Source of the DNA: Rheum nobile
Lineage: Eukaryota; Streptophyta; Magnoliopsida; Caryophyllales; Polygonaceae
Length of the DNA stretch: 64,000 nucleotides
Assembly (NCBI GenBank): GCA_027886185.1
Contig: WOAB01000723.1
Coordinates: 1,612,001-1,676,000, forward strand
Reading direction: 5' to 3'
Shown: piece by piece, positions 44,488 through 56,344 of the stretch
Layout: the number at the start of each line of letters is the position of its first letter
How positions within the stretch are numbered: position 1 is the stretch's first letter
Notes under the pieces: generated by a model
What the model saw: the letters and a program-made list of their open reading frames with translations, nothing else
What the model was told of the DNA's origin: nothing
The model's database searches: none
Position numbers and translations under genes: made by a program

Positions 44488-45720
44488 TTATTCGTTTTTA
44501 AATCTCTTTATAAAGTCATTTCTAATTTCGTTTCTAATATTCTTTTCTCCAATTATGCTAGTTCCTTCTTGGGTCTTGATTTCCTTTTTTTTTTTTCTTC
44601 CGCTAGCTATTTTATGAAAATAGCTAGCATTCGTATCATTAAGCTTAATGTGTTTAAATTTTACTCTTTGATTCCAAAATATTTTTTGAAAACTAAGAAG
44701 TTTTTCTTTTACTTCAATAAGTCTATTTTGTTTTTGGATTAAAGAGTTCGTAGAGTTGGTACATATTTCTATTTGAATGTCAGATAATTGTGTTTCAATA
44801 GTCTGAAGTTGACTAAACACATTTCCAAAAGTAGTTTTGTTCCAAATTTTGGCATGTTTTTTAAGTAACTTTGTTTTGGAAACTAGATTATACATTCTAG
44901 AGCCATGAAAGTTTGATCTCCAGGCTAGTTTAACAACATTTCTAAAGTCTTTCCTTGTCGTCTAGATTTTCTCAAATTTGAAGGGTTGGTTTTTTAAAGG
45001 TGTAGTAGATGCTAGTTCAATAGAAATTGGACAATGATTAGAGCTAGTAAAGGCATAATGTTTGGTGCAGATATCAGGGTACCATTGCAAAATTTGATGA
45101 TGAATCAGCACTCGATCAAGTTTTTCATATATGTTATCAATTTCTGTTTTATTTTTTCTTCAAGTGTATGCGTTCCCTTGTATTGGTATATCCAATAATT
45201 CACATTCATTTTTGAAGTGTCTTAGTCTAGTAAATTTAGATAAAGGTGAAAATGAACCATCCAACTTTTCAGTATGATCTTGTATTTCGTTGAGATCTCC
45301 CATAACTATACAAGGGTAGGAACTATTTTTGATAAATGTAATAATGTTCTCCCAAAATTCATTTTTACCAGATTCATACGGAGGGGCATAAGTAAGGATA
45401 AGTAATGCTTTAATATTAGTGCACAGATTGTGTACTTAATACTAACAAATCTCGATTCTATTTTGTCTAGTTCAAGTATTTCATTTGTTAGCTGGTAAGT
45501 TTTCTATATGACACATATGCCACCTGAGAATCAAATAGCTGGGACGAAATGAAATTGATCAAAGCCAGCTTTTCTCCATATTTTGTAATTTGGTTCTTTG
45601 TTCGTTCTAGTTTCAAATAAAGCTAGAAGTTAAATTCGTTCAATTTTATAGAAGGATTCAACATCCATCTAGAGAGTTTTTTCCCAATACCACGACAATT
45701 CCAGGTTGTAATCTTCAAAA
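44488..45720 (-). pseudogene. LINE A ORF2 N-terminal part: EEP endonuclease and linker
   Basis: 44488-44895 is an open coiled, Lys-rich linker between endonuclease and RT (TTFGNVFSQLQTIETQLS, FWNQRVKFKHIKLND). 44896-45720 reads as the exonuclease-endonuclease-phosphatase domain but with several stops: TTWNCRGIGKK near 45700, YAPPYESGKNEFWEN, and SDHCPISIEL near 45020. It nicks target DNA in active L1 elements. Confidence 0.75.
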
Positions 45721-47945
45721 AAAACATCGATAATTTACCCCATATCCAAAGACATTTAGGGGTCTTTATCCACATGTTTTGGCAATTATAACTTGGACAT
45801 ACGTCCAGCTGTTTGCTATTGATTGTTGTTTTGGTTGAATTGTCGCATTCAACTTTTCCGTCTATATTAAAAGGAATCCATAAGAAACATAAAGTTCTAG
45901 CATTCAGTTTATGAACAAACTAAGGGAAGACCCTTTCATAGATTAATGGATATCTTATTTTGACAATTTCAGCATAGTTTTTATATTTTTCCTCCTTTAA
46001 TTGCTTAATACAACTTGTGTAACAAAGCCTGTAAGGATCAGAGCCCTTTGTGTGTGTAAAAAATTTCAGAATCCCAATAAGATTGCACTTAATCGCTGCT
46101 GCAATCACATTATGATTGGGTACAACAAGAGGAATATTCAAATGGTTCATACAGTCATTTTTCAAGGAGTGTTTGTTCAAAGAGAGTTTGTTCGTGGAGT
46201 TTGAGCTCCATAATTTGTTCATGTATAGGGTTCCTTTTTTATATTATTCCTTCTTTGCACCTCGGCGAAATTTTCTGGTTTTGATCTTCTGTAAATACCA
46301 GCCAAATTTATCCAAGAACTCCAGTTCACATCAGCCTGTAATAGAGCCAAAACACCCAATAACTACACATAGTTCTGATCAAGATTGTTCTTGGAGTTAA
46401 GGCTCCATAAGAGTTTGTTCTTGGAGTTGAGACTCCATAAGAGTTTGTTCATGGGGTAAGGGTTTGTTTTGTTGTTTATTTTCCTCAAACAGGGTTGTTC
46501 TGTGAGCTTGCATAAGTCTCTTATTCCAGCTATGCTGTCCTGTATTCTCGCCTAGTCACAGGTTTCCTGGCAAGAACACCAATGTGCAAAGTTCTTGTTA
46601 GAAATTTTGTAAAGTTGTAATTTTATAAAGGAACAACAGATCACCTTCGAGTAGCAAAATTTCAAGGACTTGAAGTTACCATTCTTGGTTAGGCAATGAA
46701 GCTGAGATTTCATAGGATAATACAGCATAAAGATAACAAAATGCCATCTATTGCTATGATTAATATTTGTAATTGTCATAATATTGTAGACAAAAATAGA
46801 GTAGTTACTACAAAGCAAAACCAAACCAGGTTTGGAAAAATTAATGTCAACAAGGATATCAGCAAGAGTCAACTTAATCTTGCAAAACATAGGACAATGA
46901 CTGTAAGTCTCAGGGTTGGCAACAGAGTTAGGGTTGATCACAACAGGAGGGGTAGCCTCAATAATTTTTAAGATAATGGGTTCAAGATTCATGATATTAA
47001 CACCAACAGATGAATAAGGTACACCTGGCTATCACAGCTTTCGTAGTGATCTCCCCGTAGTCCATTAAAATGGATAGGGGAAGATCAAACACATACACAC
47101 AAACCGGGGGGTAAGAACAGTACAAGCTCCAGCAAGAGAGATCATAAAGATGGGTGGAAATTTTCAGAGGTTGGTGAATCAAATTTAACCATTCAAGGAT
47201 AGAAAATATAGAATAAATAAAATCAGAGAAAACATGCCAGAAAAAAAGACAAGAGGGAGTAGGAAGGAGCACACCAGGAATTTCTGATAGAGGAGTGCCT
47301 TTGCACAGAGAGGCGAAGTTCTTGACTACTCCAGAGCCCATATCTTACTACAATAGTAAAATCTTGACCTCCAACGCAGTACCAAATCTCACATTCCAGA
47401 CGGCGCAGGAAGTACCATTCCCCAAGAGTCGCATCATGTACAAACGTACATAGGGCAGCTCGTCGTTTACCAACCCAGATCCAGGCGGTGAACCACCTCT
47501 TCTGGGAATCCGGGATCCAATCAGAGATCATGAAGATTAGAAACTCCGGGGGTGCAGAGGTTCTTCTTGTGAAAAGAGAAGCTCCCAGAAAGCCAGGAAC
47601 ATCATCGATCTTCAGAAATCTTGATTCGGGAACAATGGTGAGGGTGAGTCTGTGGAGACCGACAGCAGCACTCCGACGAGCGGCGACTTGCATGGAGAGA
47701 AAACATAAGATCCATCGCCCCATCGTCCAAGTCGAGGGGTAAATCAGATCGGGTTGTCGACGGTTTCAAAATCGGTCTCGATAATGTTGGGTATAAGTTG
47801 CAGGAGAATAAGAGAGGTGAAGAGTAGATTGGTTTCGGTGTATAAAGGTGGTGATTTTGGGATGTTTGAGCCCGATCTAGTGGGCAGTGGGAGAAAACGT
47901 TGGCGGCGGGTGGTGCAAATCTAGGGTTAAGGGGCGGGTTGTTAT
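45721..47945 (-). other. LINE A 5' region, no recognised ORF1
   Basis: Short open frames only (46552-46992, 46997-47341 and 47223-47723 on the minus strand). None shows the DUF4283 or CCHC motif expected of plant L1 ORF1. Repeats of GTTTGTTC..GGAGTT.AG.CTCCATAA occur at ~46168-46455. ORF1 may be decayed or unusual. Confidence 0.5.
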
Positions 47946-48191
47946 AGAGTATATGTTTGAATCTTCATTAATAGTGGAAATGTAGTGTGAGGAACTGATT
48001 TTTTTGTATTCTTTTCTTGAACTCATGTAAACCCACAAATCCACGTGCACTCGATCTTTTCCTCTTCATATTTAAAAGAGGATTAAAAAGAGAGTTAAGA
48101 GTAGAAAGATTTTTTTTTTATTAAGTAAAAATTAGACTGAAAACCACAGAGGAGACGGTTTCTCAGTCTATTGCATTCTTTCGGATGAGAA

Positions 48192-49202
48192 TTACAAATT
48201 CTGGACTAGATCGAAAATCTTCCAAAGAGCGTCGTTGGACCGTCTTTGCAATGAATCGGCCACCACATTACTTTCTCGAAAGACATGAGAAATCTGCACT
48301 GAAGAAAATATTTGTAAAACACATAGGATATCTGAAATTAGCATTTCAATATCCCATGGACAGTGCCAGATTTTATTAAGAACATTCACGATGGTCAGGT
48401 TATCGCATTCAAGATGAATGTCGGTAATGCCTAACTCAGAGGCTTTTACCAGTGCATTTCTTACCGCAAGTATTTCTGTTTTTAAGGGGGTAGAGATACC
48501 ACATTTATCCCCAAAGAGGAAAATTGGTTTACCCGTGTTGTTCCTGAAGATGTAGCCAAAACTAGAGTCCCCATTAGATTTGATGGATCCATCTGTATTG
48601 ATTTTAATTATGTTTTCTGGTGGTTTTTTCCATTTTTTGTATTAGTCGTCTAGCATTGTTCATTCTCTTTGGTTTTTGTTTGCCATCTTCCAAACAGTCA
48701 GGGTTCCAGCTCTTCGTCTTATTCAAATTCTCAATTTGTTTTTTGATGTAATTTGGTACATCCTTTATGGTATTGGTATCATCATTTGTTCTTCCAAAAC
48801 TTTATTGGTTTCTATAAAACCAAATTCCCCACCAGGAGACCAATAGGTCTATGAATTGTGATCTCTTAGTTTTTTGTCGAATTTCCTCAGTTATTTCATT
48901 GATTTTTTTAAATCCTATGTTTATGGATCTAATGATACCATAGGTATGATAATTCATTTTCTCTATTGTTTTTAGGGTATGGTTACAATGGAATAGGAGG
49001 TGGTTCAAATCCTCCAATTGAGCATTGCACCAGATGCAGTCCTAGGGGAGTGAGACCCTTTTTCTGCTAGTCTAGCTTTGGTCGGAAGTCCGTTTTTCAT
49101 TATTTTCCAGATAAAGTTTTTAACTTTGGGATACGTGTCCATCTTCCAAATCCATGAAGAATCATATGCCGTGTATCTCTTGTTTTTGTTGATTAACTCC
49201 AT
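48192..49202 (-). pseudogene. LINE B ORF2 C-terminus: zf-RVT and RNase H
   Basis: 49005-49202 begins MELINKNKRYTAYDSSWIWKM with VKNFIWKIMKNGLPTKARL, the zf-RVT region. 48802-49017 follows (LFHCNHTL, WWGIWFYRNQ). 48192-48389 is the end of an RVT_3-type RNase H (HVFRESNVVADSLQRRS). Frames are broken between pieces. Upstream coding sequence continues at 56302 beyond the inserted element. Confidence 0.82.
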
Positions 49203-49225
49203 AGCATAATTCGTTGAGAACCAAC

Positions 49226-50129
49226 TGTTGGATCGTTAGAGTTACATCTGAGGGAACAAAAGCTTTGTTCCCATAGAAGTTGCAGCGGATTTAATATAGC
49301 AAGAAAGATAACGAACGAACTCGCGATATATAGTGGAAACCCTGATTAGCAAAACTAGCTTCTCAAGGAAAAACCACTACCTTCAAGCTTCCGCTTGAGA
49401 GGATTTTGAAGCATGTACTTGTCTTATTGATTTCTTGTTCGATTACACTTGTATCCTGGACTTCGACCTCTAAACAACCAGCTAGACTCGAAGACTCTTC
49501 TACAACGATGAATCGAACTCAACCCTCAAAGACTTACACACACCTCACTTCTTTTCTTTCTCTTTTTTTTTTCGTCGTTCAAAGCCGTACTTAAGAAATG
49601 AATCCTCACTTCACTTAAATACAACTCGGCTAAACCCTAATCATAACAAGATAGGATATTCTAAAATCGGATTACAAAAGATATGATTTTGTTGGAAGAA
49701 TAATATCCCAACCGATTATATTAATTAAGGAAGGAGTTCCTTAATTAATCAAATCGGAAGGATATTCTTCTTCTCTCTCCAATTGCCTTATCTTAGGAAA
49801 GATTCCTAAGATAACACAATCGGGTTTTCTCTCTCCATATCTTCGCGCAATCCGGCTTGATCCTTGGAGCCGAAGTGTTCATCCTTTACCGCGTGTGCTT
49901 CTTGATTTGTTTCCTTAATTCAACACACTGGATTTTTTCTTTCCTTTTGCAGCCTTGATCTGTTCCGTCACTTCAGTTCCTTGAGAGGTAACAAAGCACT
50001 TGACAGGACTTTGTTCCCTCTGAGATCCTTTGCTGCAAAGCTCCCTGGGATAACTTTCCTTGTCCCTGAAACACTTGGTACACATATTAGTTGAGTGTTT
50101 GTTACCATCAAAACCTAAGGAATTCAACA
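49226..50129 (-). repeat. 3' LTR of SIRE-like element (904 bp)
   Basis: Very similar to 55400-56301. Differs for instance in the number of CGAA units near 49315. Confidence 0.92.
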
Positions 50130-50143
50130 AATTCCCCCTTTTT
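50130..50143 (-). other. Polypurine tract of SIRE-like element
   Basis: On the minus strand AAAAAGGGGGAATT abuts the LTR. Confidence 0.85.
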
Positions 50144-50550
50144 GATGGTGACAAACACCCTTAACAAGAAAGCATATACCAACTAGAAAAAGACAAATAT
50201 GACATGAAAGTTTCCCACTAAGACACAGTTAGTTCCCCATTAGTTCAGCAATACGTTTTACCTGTTATGTTCCCCCTCAACCAATGCTACCTGTCATATT
50301 CCCCCTTTTGGCATCATCAAAAACATCAGTAAAGAATTAGAGAGGAAAAGTCAAGGCCAGATAAACACAAACACCCATTGTCATTAATTAAAAAAAACTT
50401 AAAAACATGCAAACACCGCCAAGACAGACAAAACATCAAAACATAGTCAAAATGCCACACCGGGCACACAAACCAGATAACAAGAAAAACAACTAAGAGG
50501 AAGTAGATGGGCAATGGAACAAAAGAGGGGTAAGGACAGCAGGTAAGCGA

Positions 50551-52197
50551 TCAGGCATCACTGTGACCAGCCGATTGAGCCGATGCGTGATGAGAGATAA
50601 GTGCGCGCACATCTGCCATGAGACGTCTCACATCCTTGCAGAGACTTCTCACATCCCTCCCCAGAGACAAATTCTCGTTCAGTTCCCCCTCAGAGTTGTC
50701 GGCCTCAGAAACCTCCATTGCCTCGGAATCCTCTACTGCCTCAGAAGCTGCAGGGGCACTCTCAACCTTCACCCAACCTTCATCATCTTGAAGAACAAAC
50801 TGCATCTTGTGCAGGTTACTGGCGTCGAACGGGCGGGAGAAGATGCTCACGTCCTCCGACGGGTTGTACACTTTATGGTACTCAAGGATTTTCTTGACAA
50901 CCCGTGGGAAGGGAAGAGCGTGCTGGAGAGTGTTCCTGGCGTGGGCCATGTGCTGTATCAGAATCTTCGGCAGGCTAATGGGCTCCTTCTTCAGCATTAG
51001 GGACAGTAGGACAATGTCCAATATTAGAAGTCGGTTTCTCTTCTGTCCCCTTGGCGTGATGTTACTGATGAGGAAGTGGTACAACACTTTGTTGACAGCG
51101 GACATCTTTGAGATGTCGAGATCAGCACTCCCCTGAGGGTTCTCAATACCAGCAACATCCAACACAGCCTCTGAGTAGGCAAAGTCCTTCGGCCACCTTC
51201 CTTTTGGGTATTCCCCATACCCTTCATGTGGAACGCCCAGAGCAACACCAAGCTCAATGCTTGAGAACATGTGGACCTGCCCTTCCATCTTGTAACTCCC
51301 CAGAACAGCGTGGGGGCGAACTTCCATCGCGTAGGTAGAGTAGAACTCCCTTAGCAGCACCCCATCCATCTCCTCTTCCTCCACAAACAGATTGCTCCAT
51401 TTTTGGGTCTCCAACATATCATATACCCCTTCCAGATGGTTCTCTAGTAGGAACTCAGGGACGACTCGCAGCTCCTTGACCACCGACTTGTGGCTCATGT
51501 CTTTAACATCATCAGCCGCCACCTTTCCTTTGGCTTTGGCCGGCTGACGACGTTGGCTTTGACGGACAGGAGTGGCAGACACCTTGGCTTTCTTTGCTTT
51601 GTTCCCTGAGAGGGGTACTGACTCCTCATCGGAGCTGACCGTTATCGCCTTCTCAGACTTCCTCTGAGAGCGTGTCTTCCGCTTGGAGGAGCAGGCAGTC
51701 TTCACCCTGCCAGAAGTCTTAGGAGCCTTTGGGGGCTCCTCCTCATCAACTTCCTCAACCAGTTCCTTGTTGAGGTCTCACACAACCGACTGAATCTACT
51801 CCTTCACAGCAAAGTGCTCCTCAGCTGTGACCGGAGTCTCTTGACGGGGCATCTCCTCCATCTCCTCATCAATGGGGTCGGGATGGGTTGGAGAGGAATG
51901 GACCTCCTCTATTTCAGTAGAGGAGATGGCGGTTGGGACGGCTGGAGAGGTTTTAGGGTTAGGGTTTTGTGGAGCGGGGTCTGTGTTTGGGGATACAAAG
52001 GGGATCATGGCGAGTTGGTCCTGGGTTGGTGATGGTGGAGGGGTAACAGTGGTGGTTGCTGGAGTGGTGGAGGTGGAAGGTAGAGATTGGGTAATGGCGG
52101 CGAGGAGAGCGGGTTCAGTTCCCATGAAGGACAGTTTGGTGAGGAGGGTTTGGAGGTCTTGGGCGATGGTGTTGGGGAGGTTTGAGTTGGAGGCCAT
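50551..52197 (-). pseudogene. Envelope-like / Transposase_32-like ORF of SIRE-like element
   Basis: About 548 codons from MASNSNLPN at 52197, in one frame apart from two stops near 51780-51797 (where CAG and CGA would restore it). N-terminal Ser/Thr/Pro-rich segment, then an acidic and Lys/Arg-rich nuclear-type stretch. A folded region of ~250 residues follows (LETQKWSNLFV, LLREFYSTYAMEV, ELGVALGVPHEGYGEYP, NKVLYHFLISNITPRG, LLSLMLKKEPISLP), then an acidic tail. The pattern matches the plant 'putative plant transposon protein' family, annotated as envelope-like in SIRE/Athila elements. I see no signal peptide or convincing membrane segment, and the function is unknown. Confidence 0.65.
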
Positions 52198-52353
52198 TTC
52201 TGTGAGAGAGGGAGAGTTCTGGGAAGACGAGAGACAGAGAGGAAGGGAGAGATTGCTTGAGGAAGATAAGGAAACAATGAGGAGGAGACTTACCCGGAGA
52301 CTCCAATTTATAATCTTCACCGAATCTTCTAGTGTTTCCAAAGATAAATTCAA

Positions 52354-53388
52354 ATCTTTTCAGTTTCCAACAGATAACAATTGCAATCTTACAACTTCCC
52401 AAAATAAAATCAGAATCTCGTCCAAATCCGATTTAGCCAGCCAAATTACCCTTCTCAACTCATTTCCATCAAATCAGCCCTAAATGCTCAACGCGGCCCA
52501 ACACAGACTTCCATCATTACACCCTGCAAACACACGTCACCACAACCTGTAAGTCACAGAAGCCGAATCGCTTTTCCGCCAAACCAAAAAGTAGTAGGGT
52601 GTGATGCTGGGGGTTAGTTACCAGAGATGGTACAAAAGACCATCACACCAAAATATATGATATTTGCGATTGATTTTTACATCATGCCTGAGGGGTCTCC
52701 AGTTGTGGATGATAAGAGGGGCTCATAGGAGACTTCAAACATGGCGGTCTAGGTAAGTTGTAGAATCAACTATCATTTGGGCTTATGATGAGGGAACAAA
52801 ACATCAAGTTGATTCTTTTGGGTTGAAATAAAGCTGATTCATGTGACAAATGATGACATAGAAGATCATGCACGACATTCAGTACATCAAGGAAGTAAAA
52901 GCACATATTCAAGTCGAATGTTTAATTAATACCCAAGGAAGAGAATGCATATCAAGACATGAAAGTTCATCTTTCACAATTTACCTCGTAATCTAGCCAA
53001 TCATCGAGGGAACACAACAAATAGACATGTAGTTAGGGGAACAAACCAGGCTTCGTATGGAACTGAATGTAGAGTTCCCCAACAGGTGTCCTAATGAGAA
53101 AACTGGCGTTTGATCCTTTGATCCACAAGTTTCCCTGTATGCCAATCTTTCTCGACACAGTGATGTCTTTCTTAGATGTACATGGTACCTGAGTATTCAA
53201 ACAAGGAACAATTTAGTCATTAAGTCCTTATCCACATCTCCATTTCCTTTACCTTTGTTGCCAGGCCTTTGAGTCTCAACCATTCCTGCAGGAGTGAGGT
53301 GAGACTCGCTTCGTTCCCTGTCAAGTAACTGACCCTTGTACGAATGAAATACCGGGAACTTTCCTCACTTTATTCTGCACAGAAAGAG
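52354..53388 (-). other. Non-coding stretch where Copia pol is missing
   Basis: No integrase, RT or RNase H motif in any frame. Marks an internal deletion between the end of Gag and the 3' ORF. Confidence 0.7.
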
Positions 53389-55343
53389 TTAGTTCTTGCG
53401 AACCCAGACAATCTTATGCTTTCTGGGCACAGGAGCAACATATCTAATCTTAGGAGGTTCAGCATTCATTTGCTCTCTAGTAGTGCGAGCAATCTCCTCA
53501 TTGTGTTGCTTCAGAAGGCACTCTTGCTTGTAGTGACCAGAGTGTCCGCAATACCAACAGACCCTATGGCACTTCAGATCTGCATACTTGCTCTTTCCAG
53601 GCCAAATTGTTTTGTTAGCAATCCTTGAATGAAAATCAATATTATTGGACTTACTGCTTTGAGATTGCTTCAACCAGATAGCGTGAGCCTTCTGTCCATG
53701 ATACCAAGCCTTGCCCTCCTCAGTCGAGTTTGAACAGTCTTTGCCTTTGTTCCCTCCGGAGGAACTGTCCCCTTTTTCTTTTACATGCTGTTTTCCTTCG
53801 ACTTTGGAGCCTTTTTGCTTGGTGCCATTGACAGGAAGTTTGGGTTGATAGCCAATCCCAAAGCGAGGCACTTCCTTTGACTCAGTCTTCTTTTCATTCT
53901 TGGCTGTAACAAAGACAATGCCTTTTGGCTTGTCCTTCTGTTCCTCACTGAGTTTGGTTAGATCACTAGAAAGTTTTGCATTTCCTAGTTTCAACATAGT
54001 GACTCAGCCTCGAGTGAGGAGACATAGGACTCCAGAGACACAATCTTTTCAGTGAGTTTAGGACACTCAGAGCAAGAGTTTGAAGAGGAGGATGAACCTT
54101 TCTCAAGTCTGAGCACTTTGTCTGCCCAACCCTGATTTTCTTCGATCAAACCTGAGATCGATTCATCTTTCTCTTCGATTTGCTCACTGAAAACACTATT
54201 CTCATGAACAAGTTTCTTAATGAGAGATATCAATCTCTCTTTAGATTTGTTTTTTAAGCTTGATACTAGATCAGATTCAGTTACCTCATCGTTGAGTACC
54301 TCTCCCTTTGATTCATTTGGTTCTTCAATGGCCATCAAGCAGGCATCCCTGAAGTGTGACGAATCTTCGTCATCTGAGTCTGAGTCTGAGTCTCCCCAGG
54401 TGGCAACCATTGCCTGCTTCCCTTCATTTGCTGGAGGCATTCATGCCTTTTTCTTGAAGCAGTTTCTGGCCATATGTCCCTTGTTCTGACAGTGGTAGTA
54501 CACCACATCTTTTAGGTCTATGTTCCCTTCAGAGGAACTCGACGAATCCTTGTTTCGAGACCATATCTTCCTCATGGATCTTGTGATGAGCGCAACATCT
54601 TCATCACCATCTTCATCTTCGATTTGGGACAAGTCAAATGCCCTTTCCACCTTTAAGGCAATGCTCTTCGCCTTCTCCTCTCCCTTCTTGTTCAGCTTGT
54701 GATTATAGACAGAGGCGTTGCTTTCCAGCTTAGCAACAACCTCTTCCATGGTAAGAGTCTTGACATCTGTCTGAGAGTAGAGAGCAAGAGCAATGACATC
54801 CCACTGAGAGTTGAGGCCTTGCATGAAGTGGTGAGTCAGCTTCCAGTCTGGCATTGCTTCACTAAGGAACTGAAGCTGACCAATTAGCCCCTGGAATCTG
54901 GAGTAGTACTCCTGAATGTGTTCATCTTTTCCCTGAGAGACTTGGTCGTACTCCTTTATCAGAGAGAGAATCCTGTTTTTCTTGGCATCTTCATTTCCTT
55001 GATGAAGGCATTTCAAGGCATCCCAGATCTCTTTGGCAGTCTTATAGCTCATGATTTTCTTGAGATCGGAGGGAAGAAGAGCCATGTGAAGGATCTTCTT
55101 GGCCCTGTTGTTTTTCTCCAACTTCTTCCAGTCATCATCGGTGTAGTCGACCTTTGGTTTTGGCTTCGTCTCATCCTTCTCATTTTTGATAGCTAAAGGT
55201 CCAACTTCAATGACTCTCCAGATCTGTCCATCAAGGCAACAGATGTGGGACTCAATTTGCTCCACCCACCAGTCATATTCACCGACCTTCAGAATTGGTG
55301 GCTTCCAGAATAAATCACCGATTGCATTGCTTGACGACGACAT
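53389..55343 (-). pseudogene. Gag of SIRE-like Copia element
   Basis: Piece 1 (54441-55343) is the UBN2/Copia gag core: WWVEQIESHICC, ILHMALLPSDL, AKEIWDALKCLHQG, Y..RFQGLIGQLQFL, LTMEEVVAKLE. It ends in a knuckle YYHCQNKGHMARNC whose first Cys is Tyr. A TGA then separates it from piece 2 (53991-54440), acidic with a long coiled coil. A frameshift leads to piece 3 (53389-53997), Lys-rich with an intact CCHC (CWYCGHSGHYKQEC). Two knuckles and this length fit SIRE/Maximus Gag. Confidence 0.85.
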
Positions 55344-55384
55344 CTTTCCTGTAAATTCTATAACGAAAACAATCTAGAGCACCA

Positions 55385-55397
55385 GGCTCTGATACCA
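55385..55397 (-). other. Primer-binding site, tRNA-iMet type
   Basis: On the minus strand TGGTATCAGAGCC, 2 nt from the 5' LTR end. Confidence 0.92.
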
Positions 55398-55399
55398 AT

Positions 55400-56301
55400 T
55401 GTTGGATCGTTAGAGTTACGTCTGAAGGAACAAAAACTTTGTTCCCACATAAGTTGCAGCGGATTTAATATAGCAAGAAACATAACGAACGAACGAACGA
55501 TGTATAGTGGAAACCCTGATTAGCAAAACTAGCTTCTCAAGGAAAAACCACTACCTTCAAGCTTCCGCTTGAGAGGATTTTGAAGCATGTACTTGTCTTA
55601 TTGATTTCTTGTTCGATTACACTTGTATCCTGGACTTCGACCTCTACACAACTAGCTAGACTCGAAGACTCTTCTACAACGATGAATCGAACTCAACCCT
55701 CAAAGACTTACACACACCTCACTTCTTTTATTTCTCTTTTTTTTCGTCGTTCAAAGCCGTACTTAAGAAATGAATCCTCACTTCACTTAAATACAACTCG
55801 GCTAAACCCTAATCATAACAAGATAGGATATTCTAAAATTGGATTACAAAAGATATGATTTTGTTGGAAGAATAATATCCCAACCGATTATATTAATTAA
55901 GGAAGGAGTTCCTTAATTAATCAAATCGGAAGGATATTCTTCTTCTCTCTCCAATTGCCTTATCTTAGGAAAGATTCCTAAGATAACACAATCGGGTTTT
56001 CTCTCTCCATTTCTTCGCGCAATCCGGCTTGATCCTTGGAGCCGAAGTCTTCATCCTTTACCGCGTGTGCTTCTTGATTTGTTTCCTTAATTCAACACGC
56101 TAGATTTCTTCTTTCCTTTTGCAGCCTTGATCTGGTCCATCACTTCAGTTCCTTGAGAGGTAACAAAGCACTTGACAGGACTTTGTTCCCTCTGAGATCC
56201 TTTACTGCAAAGCTCCCTGGGATAACTTTCATTGTCCCTGAAACACTTGGTACACATATTAGTTGAGTGTTTGTTACCATCAAAACCTAAGGAATTCAAC
56301 A
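55400..56301 (-). repeat. 5' LTR of SIRE-like element (902 bp)
   Basis: TGTTGGATCG...GGAATTCAACA, near-identical to 49226-50129. Confidence 0.92.
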
Positions 56302-56344
56302 CCAACCATTTTTGCTAGTTTACCAGTACATTCTGTCATGAATA

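Larger units (their letters stand above)
42885..47945 (-). mobile_element. L1-type LINE A, 3' truncated
   Basis: Collinear with LINE B over EEP endonuclease, RT and the upstream region. It ends near 42885, before the zinc-finger and RNase H part, so the 3' end is lost. The 5' end is judged from AACCCGCCCCTTAACCCTA (minus, ~47917-47940), shared with LINE B. No TSD was found. Confidence 0.8.
49226..56301 (-). mobile_element. SIRE-like Ty1/Copia retrotransposon lacking pol
   Basis: Perfect CCAAC duplication (49221-49225, 56302-56306). LTRs are 49226-50129 and 55400-56301 (TGTTG...CAACA). A tRNA-Met PBS is at 55385-55397 and the PPT at 50130-50143. Gag is long with two zinc knuckles, as in SIRE/Maximus. 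An envelope-like/Transposase_32-like ORF sits near the 3' LTR. The expected ~4 kb of pol is replaced by ~1 kb of non-coding DNA. It inserted in LINE B. Confidence 0.88.
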
